Source of the DNA: an uncultured Clostridia bacterium
GTDB taxonomy: Bacteria; Bacillota; Clostridia; Oscillospirales; Acutalibacteraceae
Length of the DNA stretch: 10,536 nt
Reading direction: 5' to 3'
NCBI GenBank assembly: GCA_946409885.1
Contig: CAMJYF010000030.1
Coordinates: 1-10,536, forward strand
Shown here: piece by piece, positions 6,221-10,536 of the stretch
Layout: each line of letters opens with the position of its first letter
Position numbering within the stretch: the stretch's first letter is position 1
Program-made: the position numbers and the translations under genes
The notes under the pieces: model-generated
Databases searched by the model: none
What the model was told of the DNA's origin: nothing
Seen by the model: the letters and a program-made list of their open reading frames with translations, nothing else

Positions 6221-7006
6221 ATGGAACTGGACGATATTTTCGGCGGATTGCCCTATGGGTTTTCCGATTTTGATCTGATAAAGGACCGGCTGATCGACTG
6301 CCGCGCCAGGGCCCGGCTGCCGGAGGGCGCGCGGACCGTCATTTCGGTGTTGTTCCCCTACTACCTGGGGGAGGAGTTCTACAAGGCGGCCAACGTCTCC
6401 CGCTACGCGGTCAGCGAGGACTACCACATTGTGACGGCGGAGCTGCTGAACGCCGCGGCGGACCGGCTGCGGGAGCGCTTTCCGGACAACGTGTTTGAAG
6501 TGTTTATCGACAACTCTCCCCTGCCGGAGGTGCGCTGCGCCGTCAACGCCGGGCTGGGGTGCCTGGGGAAAAATTCCCTGTTCATCAACGAGACCTACGG
6601 CTCCTGGGTGTTTCTGGGTGAGATCGTCACCGACCGGCACTTCCCCGCCGCCGGCGCGGAACCCGCGCTGTGCGCCCGCTGCGACCGCTGCGTGAAGGCC
6701 TGCCCCATGGGCGCCATCACGGACCACGGCGTCGACCGGGAGAACTGTCTCTCCTTTTTATCCCAGAAGAAGGGCGACCTGCCGGAGAGGATCCGGGAGA
6801 AGATGCGCGAGACCGGCTGCGCCTGGGGCTGCGACATCTGCCAGAAGGTCTGCCCCCACAACGCCCACGCGGCCGTTACCCCCATCGCCCGCTTTTTTGA
6901 GACCGCCGCCCCCCACGTCAGCGAGGACGTGGAAGTGGAAGGCCGCGCCTTCGCCTGGCGGGGCAAGGCCGTGATCGAAAGGAATATTCGGGCGATGAGG
7001 GAATAA
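6221..7006 (+). CDS. Short QueG-like (epoxyqueuosine reductase family) 2[4Fe-4S] protein
   Basis: A 261-residue protein with the core of QueG, the cobalamin and iron-sulfur enzyme that reduces epoxyqueuosine to queuosine in tRNA. The core begins LPEGARTVISVLFPYY (33-48) and continues with SRYAVSEDYH (60-69). FIDNSPLPEV (95-104) includes Asp97, at the position of the family's catalytic acid. AGLGCLGKNSLFI (110-122) and GSWVFLGEIVTD follow. Eight cluster cysteines are present: C151, C154, C157, C161, C176, C204, C207, C211. Compared with the usual ~310-380 residues it lacks about 40 residues at the N-terminus and the C-terminal HEAT-like region that contacts tRNA. It may therefore be a reduced QueG or a paralog with another substrate. 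The ATG follows the AEC stop by 7 bp (an in-frame TTG lies one codon earlier); the ribosome site is weak, consistent with coupling. Confidence 0.78.
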   Translation: MELDDIFGGLPYGFSDFDLIKDRLIDCRARARLPEGARTVISVLFPYYLGEEFYKAANVSRYAVSEDYHIVTAELLNAAADRLRERFPDNVFEVFIDNSPLPEVRCAVNAGLGCLGKNSLFINETYGSWVFLGEIVTDRHFPAAGAEPALCARCDRCVKACPMGAITDHGVDRENCLSFLSQKKGDLPERIREKMRETGCAWGCDICQKVCPHNAHAAVTPIARFFETAAPHVSEDVEVEGRAFAWRGKAVIERNIRAMRE

Positions 7007-7008
7007 AA

Positions 7009-7202
7009 TGTAGCGCGGCTCCGTGAGCCGCAATCTCGCCTGTCGGCTCAGGCATCGCTTCTGCTTCGCAGAGGTGTCCACTGGACACCCGCGACGCAAT
7101 GCGATTCCGATGATTAACGCTCCCATTACATCAACGGAACAAAATAGTTGTTTCAGTCAAAAAACCGCCTTGCGGCGGGGCGGCTCACGGAGCCGCGCTA
7201 CA
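7009..7202. mobile_element. MITE-like element with 23-bp perfect terminal inverted repeats
   Basis: The 23 bp at 7009-7031 (starting TGTAGC) are repeated exactly in inverted orientation at 7180-7202. Each end is itself a hairpin: GCGGCTC-CGT-GAGCCGC on the left (7015-7031) and GCGGCTC-ACG-GAGCCGC on the right (7180-7196). Inside lie more hairpins: GCCTG/CAGGC (7038-7053), TCTGC-TTC-GCAGA (7060-7072), GGTGTCC-ACT-GGACACC (7073-7089), an AT-rich centre, and CCGC-CTT-GCGG before the right end. There is no transposase. Flanks are AAAA on the left and AAAAA on the right, so any target duplication would be poly-A and is uninformative. The element starts 2 bp after the queG-like stop and ends 3 bp before the darA ribosome site, so it fills the whole intergenic gap. 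A REP-like folded repeat is the alternative to a MITE. Confidence 0.65.
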
Positions 7203-7218
7203 AAAAAGGAGGCCACCC

Positions 7219-7545
7219 ATGAAGCTCATCATCGCCATTGTCAACAAGGAGGACGCCTCCGGTCTGATGCAGACGCTTTCCAAAAACGGGTATATGTCCA
7301 CACGGCTTGCCACCACGGGCGGTTTTCTGCGCAAGGGCAACGTGACGCTGCTGATCGGCACGGAGGAGGAAAAGGTGGATCCGTGCCTGGAGCTCATCCG
7401 GGGCTGCTGCTCCCGGCAGACGCAGCTCATCACCCCCACCGCCGGCAGCACCGCGGAGCAGGTGTTCGCCGCCGCCCCTATCCCCGTCACCGTGGGTGGC
7501 GCCACCGTGTTCGTGATGGATATCGACCGGTTTATCAAGATGTGA
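7219..7545 (+). CDS. darA: Cyclic-di-AMP receptor DarA (PstA/YaaQ family)
   Basis: A 108-residue PII-like protein of the family that binds cyclic di-AMP as a trimer in Firmicutes. Diagnostic segments are KLIIAIVNKEDASGLMQTL at the N-terminus, ATTGGFLRKGN (31-41, the ligand-pocket loop region) and VGGATVFVMDIDRF (92-105). Length equals the family norm (~109). The start is set by a strong AAGGAGG (7206-7212) with a 6-base spacer. In Bacillus the gene (yaaQ) lies in tmk-yaaQ-yaaR-holB-yaaT. Here holB and ricT follow in the same order, but yaaR is absent between darA and holB and a queG-like gene plus the inverted-repeat element precede instead of tmk. The output of this receptor is still poorly defined in the family. 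Confidence 0.93.
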   Translation: MKLIIAIVNKEDASGLMQTLSKNGYMSTRLATTGGFLRKGNVTLLIGTEEEKVDPCLELIRGCCSRQTQLITPTAGSTAEQVFAAAPIPVTVGGATVFVMDIDRFIKM

Positions 7546-7549
7546 TTTC

Positions 7550-8461
7550 ATGCGGCAGTTTTCGTTTTTTTCCGATCCCCATATCCCCGCGGATACCCGG
7601 CGGGCGGTGAACGCCGCCGCGGCCCGCGGCCGCCTGCCCCAAAGCGTGATGCTCACCGGGGGCGCCAAAGCCCTGCGGGAGGCCTGCGCGAAGGAGCTGT
7701 GCCTGGCCGTTCTGTGCGCCGAAGCCACGCCGGAAGATCCCCTGCCCTGCGGCGTATGCCACTGCTGCCGCAAGGTGCTGGCGGGCGCCCACCCGGACGT
7801 GACCGTGGTCTCCCCCACCGGCAGCCGCAAAACGGTGGGCAAGGCGGACGTGGAGCAGCAGGTGCTGGAACCCCTGTATAAATCCCCCACCGAGGCGGAT
7901 AATAAAGTATATATATTTCCCGACGCGGATACCCTTTCCCCCGTGGTGCAGAACAGCCTGCTGAAAACGCTGGAGGAGCCCCCGGAGGACGTGATGTTCC
8001 TCTTTCTGTGCGAAAAGCGGGAAAGCCTGCTGATCACCGTGATCTCCCGGCTGACCGAATACCCGCTGGGCAGCGCTCCTTCCGCCGCGGGGCAGGAGGA
8101 CGATGCAGCCGTGACCGCCGTGGCCCGGGGGCTGGCGGAAGCGCTGGCCAAGGATAACGAGTTCGGCCTGATGATGCAAACGGCCCCCATGGCCAAAAAT
8201 CGGGCCATGATGGCCAAGACCGCCGCCCGGCTGACGGAGATCGTCCGTGACGCGCTGGTCAGCGGCAGCGGCGCGGCAAGGCTTTCCGGCTGCGACAGAG
8301 AGGCGGCGCTGTTGGCCATGAACTACGGCGCGCCCTCCCTCCTGCGCATCAAGGAGGCCATGGACCGGATCATCGCCGACGCGGCGGCCAACGCCAACGA
8401 AAACCTGCTGCTGACGCGCTTCAGCTCGTCGCTGGCAGTGATACTCAAAGAAAGAAGATAA
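7550..8461 (+). CDS. holB: DNA polymerase III subunit delta-prime
   Basis: A 303-residue clamp-loader subunit that helps open and load the beta sliding clamp. An N-terminal AAA+ fold is visible: LPQSVMLTGGAKALREACAKELCLAV (29-54) stands where the Walker A would be but lacks GKT, as expected of the non-ATP-binding delta-prime. A zinc module follows with C56, C67, C70 and C73 (CGVCHCC). Then come VYIFPDADTLSPVVQNSLLKTLEEPPEDVMFLFL (120-153) and the arginine-finger region ISRLTEYPL (165-173), where the usual SRC is SRL. The C-terminal third is the helical collar domain, with weaker conservation. It begins 4 bp after the darA stop with no good ribosome site, so translation is probably coupled. 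The DarA-HolB-RicT order is the conserved Firmicutes arrangement. Confidence 0.9.
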   Translation: MRQFSFFSDPHIPADTRRAVNAAAARGRLPQSVMLTGGAKALREACAKELCLAVLCAEATPEDPLPCGVCHCCRKVLAGAHPDVTVVSPTGSRKTVGKADVEQQVLEPLYKSPTEADNKVYIFPDADTLSPVVQNSLLKTLEEPPEDVMFLFLCEKRESLLITVISRLTEYPLGSAPSAAGQEDDAAVTAVARGLAEALAKDNEFGLMMQTAPMAKNRAMMAKTAARLTEIVRDALVSGSGAARLSGCDREAALLAMNYGAPSLLRIKEAMDRIIADAAANANENLLLTRFSSSLAVILKERR

Positions 8462-8465
8462 CGAT

Positions 8466-9335
8466 ATGGCAGAAGTGATAGGCGTAAAATTCAAGGAAGC
8501 CGGAAAGATCTACTACTTCGATCCCGCCGGCCATCAGATAAAAAAGGGGCAGAAGGTGGTCGTGGAGACCGCCCGGGGCATTGAGTGCGGCGACTGCGCC
8601 ATGGAAAACAAAGAGGTGGCGGACAACGTGATCGTCAAGCCCCTGAAAAGCATCGTCCGCCCCGCCAACGCGCAGGACCTGCGCGTTCTGGAGAACAACA
8701 AGGAAAAGGAAGCGCGGGCTTTCCGCATCTGTGAGGAGAAGATCGCCCAGTTCAAGCTGGATATGCATCTGGTGGAGGTGGAATACACCTTCGACGGCAG
8801 CAAGGTGCTGTTCTTTTACACCGCTCCCCAGCGGGTGGATTTCCGCGAGCTGGTCAAGTGTCTGGCGGGCATCTTCCGCATCCGCATCGAGCTGCGGCAG
8901 ATCGGCGTGCGGGACCAGGCCAAGATGCTGGGGGGCCTGGGCATCTGCGGCCGGGGCTTCTGCTGCAAGGAGTTTCTGCACGATTTTCAGCCTGTCTCCA
9001 TCAAAATGGCCAAGGAGCAGGGCCTTTCGCTGAACCCCGTCAAGATCAGCGGCACCTGCGGACGGCTGATGTGCTGCCTGAAATTTGAGCAGGACGCCTA
9101 CGAGCACCTGCTGCGCACCACCCCCAAAACCGGCGCCATCGTGGATACCAAGGAGGGCCGCGGCACGGTGACGGAGGTGAACCTGCTGACGGGCATGCTG
9201 AAGATCCGCCTGGATAAAAACCCGGACGCCGCCCCCGCCGTCATCCACCGCAAGGACGTGCGCCTTATCAAAGATTCCCGCATCAAGATCAACCGGGAAG
9301 AGATGGAAGCCCTGAAGGAGATAGAGGACGAGTAA
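8466..9335 (+). CDS. ricT: RicT/YaaT, PSP1-domain RNA-processing factor
   Basis: A 289-residue protein. In Bacillus, RicT with RicA and RicF forms an iron-sulfur-containing Y-complex that directs RNase Y cleavage of selected mRNAs and affects the Spo0A phosphorelay. The N-terminus (1-60) has KFKEAGKIYYFDP and KKGQKVVVETARGIECG. Residues 60-145 include VRPANAQDLRVLENNKEKEARAF and DFRELVKCLAGIFRIRIELRQIGVRDQAK, the PSP1 core. The cysteine motifs are GGLGICGRGFCC (157-167) and GTCGRLMCCLKFE (196-208), which match the conserved RicT cysteines. Spacing to holB is 4 bp, with only a weak GAAAGAAG site 8-9 bases upstream, consistent with an operon. Length is close to the Bacillus protein (~275), with a slightly longer charged C-terminus. 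Confidence 0.95.
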   Translation: MAEVIGVKFKEAGKIYYFDPAGHQIKKGQKVVVETARGIECGDCAMENKEVADNVIVKPLKSIVRPANAQDLRVLENNKEKEARAFRICEEKIAQFKLDMHLVEVEYTFDGSKVLFFYTAPQRVDFRELVKCLAGIFRIRIELRQIGVRDQAKMLGGLGICGRGFCCKEFLHDFQPVSIKMAKEQGLSLNPVKISGTCGRLMCCLKFEQDAYEHLLRTTPKTGAIVDTKEGRGTVTEVNLLTGMLKIRLDKNPDAAPAVIHRKDVRLIKDSRIKINREEMEALKEIEDE

Positions 9336-9384
9336 GGCCTTGCGGCGGAAAGCGTCCGGCCGCGAAAAAAAATAAAATTAGCTA

Positions 9385-9412
9385 TTGATTTTTTATAATT
9401 ATATGCTACAAT
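9385..9412 (+). promoter_or_regulatory. Ferredoxin promoter
   Basis: TTGATT (9385-9390), a 16-bp spacer, and TACAAT (9407-9412) preceded by the extended -10 TGC (9404-9406). The expected start near 9419 gives a leader of about 29 nt containing the ribosome site. It sits in a short AT-rich island after ricT. Confidence 0.7.
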
Positions 9413-9447
9413 GAATTTGCCAATCTATTACAAAGGAGGACCATATC

Positions 9448-9618
9448 ATGGCATACAAGATTTCCGATGAATGCATCGCCTGCGGCGCCTGCGCCGCGGA
9501 GTGCCCCGTTGAGGCTATTTCCGAAGGCGACGACAAGTACGTGATCGACGAGGATCTCTGCGTGGAATGCGGCGCTTGCGCGTCCGCCTGCCCCGTAGGC
9601 GCTCCCTCCAACGACTGA
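9448..9618 (+). CDS. 2[4Fe-4S] clostridial-type ferredoxin
   Basis: A 56-residue electron carrier. Two CxxCxxCxxxCP motifs are complete: C9, C12, C15, C19-P20 and C38, C41, C44, C48-P49. Each motif supplies three ligands to one cluster and one to the other. The length and the internal two-fold repeat (ACGACAAECPVEAI and ECGACASACPVGAP) match the classic clostridial ferredoxins that serve pyruvate:ferredoxin oxidoreductase, hydrogenases and Rnf. The start is set by AAAGGAGGA (9432-9440) with a 7-base spacer, the strongest ribosome site in the window, consistent with high expression. It has its own promoter and terminator. The acidic sequence (many Asp/Glu) is typical of soluble ferredoxins. 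Confidence 0.95.
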   Translation: MAYKISDECIACGACAAECPVEAISEGDDKYVIDEDLCVECGACASACPVGAPSND

Positions 9619-9627
9619 TAACCCCTT

Positions 9628-9703
9628 TGGCGCCGTACCTAAACCGGCGCCGTCAGCCGAAGCATTCCCAAAGACGCCCCCGCTGCGGCGGGGGCGTCTT
9701 TTC
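9628..9703 (+). terminator. Ferredoxin terminator
   Basis: A first hairpin pairs GGCGCCG with CGGCGCC around 9629-9653. The main one is a perfect stem of at least 13 bp (AAGACGCCCCCGC 9671-9683 with its complement 9688-9700, loop TGCG) followed by TTTTCT. Confidence 0.88.
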
Positions 9704-9753
9704 TGTCTTCACAGATCATTGCAGGACAGCGCCATACGGATTTTGCGACACGT

Positions 9754-9776
9754 TGTAGCACGGCGCCTTGCGCCGT
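9754..9776 (+). repeat. Solo TGTAGC-hairpin repeat related to the 7009-7202 element ends
   Basis: TGTAGC (9754-9759) is followed directly by a perfect 7-bp stem with a 3-nt loop, ACGGCGC-CTT-GCGCCGT (9760-9776). This is the design of the ends of the 7009-7202 element, where TGTAGC is followed by GCGGCTC-CGT-GAGCCGC. The stem sequences differ but pairing is kept. No inverted partner was found nearby. Confidence 0.45.
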
Positions 9777-9803
9777 TATTCCAGACGAAAACAACAAAAA
9801 AGC

Positions 9804-9832
9804 TGGTCATTTCCCGCGGAAGATGTTATAAT
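9804..9832 (+). promoter_or_regulatory. Possible orphan promoter
   Basis: TGGTCA (9804-9809), a 17-bp spacer, and TATAAT (9827-9832) with an extended -10 TGT. The predicted start near 9839 leads into a T-run and no gene. It would point toward, and antisense to, the tRNA. It may be a chance match in AT-rich DNA. Confidence 0.3.
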
Positions 9833-9934
9833 TAAATGCCCTTTTTTTTCATCAAAAATCACCGCTTTTTAAAAACCTGAAACTTCGTCAATTTTCACAT
9901 TTTTGCTCACGGGTAGTTGAGCAGGTTTAAAAAC

Positions 9935-9956
9935 AAATTTGCCCAAAATTTGCCCA
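9935..9956. repeat. Perfect 11-bp tandem repeat
   Basis: AAATTTGCCCA occurs twice head to tail (9935-9945 and 9946-9956), downstream of the tRNA-Thr 3' end. Confidence 0.8.
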
Positions 9957-10007
9957 TAGCCAAAAACGGCCGGTAAATCATGGAACTACATTTAGTCAAA
10001 ACAAGGC

Positions 10008-10041
10008 AAAAAAAGCCGGAACACAAGATATTGTGTTCCGG
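10008..10041 (-). terminator. Terminator of tRNA-Thr
   Basis: On the minus strand CCGGAACACAA pairs perfectly over 11 bp with TTGTGTTCCGG (arms at 10031-10041 and 10016-10026, loop of 4), followed shortly by seven T (10014-10008). It begins 3 bp after the CCA end of the tRNA. Confidence 0.92.
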
Positions 10042-10043
10042 GA

Positions 10044-10118
10044 TGGAGCTGGTGGTCAGAATCGAACTGACAACCTGCTCATTACGAATGAGCTGCTCTG
10101 CCATTGAGCCACACCAGC
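10044..10118 (-). tRNA. tRNA-Thr (anticodon CGU)
   Basis: A complete 75-nt cloverleaf including the encoded CCA. The acceptor stem GCTGGTG/CACCAGC is perfect over 7 bp. The D-stem is GCTC/GAGC with loop AATGGCA, and the anticodon stem is GCTCA/TGAGC with loop TTCGTAA. The T-arm is GTCAG-TTCGATT-CTGAC, and the discriminator is U73. The anticodon CGU (10084-10086 on the plus strand) reads ACG, and G1-C72 with C2-G71 fits threonine identity. It is a single-gene unit with its own promoter and terminator. Confidence 0.97.
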
Positions 10119-10172
10119 GGTTGAAATTGTGGGGAAGAACGCGGCACAATACCACATACCTCACAGGATGAT

Positions 10173-10201
10173 ATTATACAATAAAAAGCCGTGAGAATCA
10201 A
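10173..10201 (-). promoter_or_regulatory. Promoter of tRNA-Thr
   Basis: On the minus strand TTGATT (10201-10196), a 17-bp spacer, and perfect TATAAT (10178-10173). The start near 10166 gives a 5' leader of about 48 nt to be removed by RNase P. Confidence 0.8.
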
Positions 10202-10411
10202 GAGTAAATTTTGGATTTTGATAAAGAATCTTAATCAATAACGCGCAAAGATAAAAAAGTGATATGATTCGCCGGAGGGGTTGCCCGGGGAGGGAGCATC
10301 CGAAAAAAAGTATTTGGCGCAACGGCAAAAACAATATGCTCCACTTTCCCACATTGATAAAGAGTGATTCTGAATAGATGAGGAATCCTGCATCACATGT
10401 CTCAAAAATGC

Positions 10412-10468
10412 TATTAATGCGGCAATAAAACAATTGAAAATTAAGACCGTTACCTTGCCGCATTAATA
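10412..10468. repeat. 14-bp perfect inverted repeat
   Basis: TATTAATGCGGCAA (10412-10425) and its exact complement (10455-10468) flank a 29-nt loop. There is no T-tract after it, so it is not a standard terminator. It may be a regulatory dyad, a cruciform site or a mobile-element end. Confidence 0.8.
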
Positions 10469-10480
10469 ATACGATTATAA

Positions 10481-10509
10481 TGCCGTTTTTGCCGTTTTAC
10501 GGCAAAAAC
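10481..10509. repeat. 9-bp tandem repeat overlapping a 10-bp inverted repeat
   Basis: TGCCGTTTT occurs twice in tandem (10481-10498). The same DNA forms a perfect hairpin GTTTTTGCCG-TTTTA-CGGCAAAAAC (10485-10509). In RNA this hairpin has A-rich or U-rich sides inside the stem rather than a free U-tail, so terminator function is uncertain. Confidence 0.75.
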
Positions 10510-10536
10510 ATGGCGAAATATTACTTCGGCAATAAG

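Larger units (their letters stand above)
9704..10007. other. AT-rich gene-free stretch between ferredoxin and tRNA-Thr
   Basis: No credible gene is seen. It contains the lone TGTAGC hairpin (9754-9776), a possible promoter (9804-9832), an eight-T run near 9842, the inverted pair AAACCTG/CAGGTTT (9873-9879, 9922-9928) and a perfect 11-bp tandem repeat (9935-9956). GC content falls sharply from about 9780 onward compared with the genes to the left. Confidence 0.6.
10202..10536. other. Gene-free AT-rich right edge with CGGCAA repeat cluster
   Basis: No credible gene is seen. CGGCAA or its complement TTGCCG occurs at 10323, 10420, 10455, 10489, 10500 and 10527. ACGGCAAAAACA is repeated at 10322-10333 and 10499-10510. 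A 7-bp inverted pair GGAGCAT/ATGCTCC (10293-10299, 10336-10342) is also present. A TATAAT at 10476-10481 might be a promoter leading off the edge, but its -35 is poor. Confidence 0.55.

Noticed and set aside
7023..7610. 195-residue plus-strand frame across the inverted-repeat element and darA
   Set aside because: It lies out of frame with darA and runs through hairpins; no ribosome site.
9338..9372. Terminator after ricT
   Set aside because: An imperfect GC-rich hairpin is present but is followed by an A-tract, not a T-tract, on the transcribed strand.
9907..10164. 85-residue minus-strand protein
   Set aside because: It runs straight through the tRNA-Thr gene and its terminator.
10161..10463. 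100-residue minus-strand protein
   Set aside because: It overlaps the tRNA promoter, has no ribosome site, and its start lies inside the inverted-repeat cluster.

Overview
The window looks like chromosomal DNA of a GC-rich Clostridia bacterium, probably an Oscillospiraceae/Ruminococcaceae-type gut anaerobe. Supporting signs are strong AGGAGG ribosome sites, sigma-A-like promoters, classical hairpin-plus-T terminators, a tRNA with U73 and encoded CCA, an 8Fe-8S ferredoxin, and a conserved Firmicutes cluster (c-di-AMP receptor, DNA polymerase III delta-prime, RicT). The genus cannot be fixed from the sequence.

Layout. Positions 1-770 hold no credible protein gene. They carry a minus-strand promoter firing off the left edge (141-169) and a compact plus-strand unit with a strong promoter (298-326), a duplicated ~20-nt motif, a hairpin and a terminator (468-500). 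That unit reads like a ~165-nt small RNA with tracrRNA-like features, although no cas gene is in the window. A TPR plus zinc-ribbon protein (771-1556, minus) is divergent from a lipoprotein with an Ala/Pro linker (1754-2728, plus). Citrate synthase (2877-4250) follows, with its own near-consensus promoter packed against the lipoprotein terminator.

From 4366 to 9335 six plus-strand genes lie in a row and may form one long operon: an 8-TM membrane protein of unknown role, an AEC-family permease, a short QueG-like iron-sulfur protein, darA, holB and ricT. The whole gap between the queG-like gene and darA is filled by a 194-bp element with 23-bp perfect terminal inverted repeats. It resembles a MITE and ends next to the darA ribosome site. 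A lone hairpin of the same design (TGTAGC plus a 7-bp stem) sits at 9754-9776.

A 56-residue 2[4Fe-4S] ferredoxin (9448-9618) has its own promoter and terminator. Beyond about 9780 the DNA becomes AT-rich. It contains tRNA-Thr(CGU) on the minus strand with its own promoter and perfect terminator, and at the right edge a cluster of CGGCAA/TTGCCG motifs in direct and inverted arrangement.

The cellular roles represented are central carbon metabolism (citrate synthase), electron transfer (ferredoxin), translation (tRNA-Thr and possibly queuosine modification), c-di-AMP signalling, replication (clamp-loader delta-prime) and RNA processing (RicT). The least explained parts are the small-RNA unit at 298-500, the inverted-repeat element at 7009-7202 and the repeat cluster at 10322-10536.
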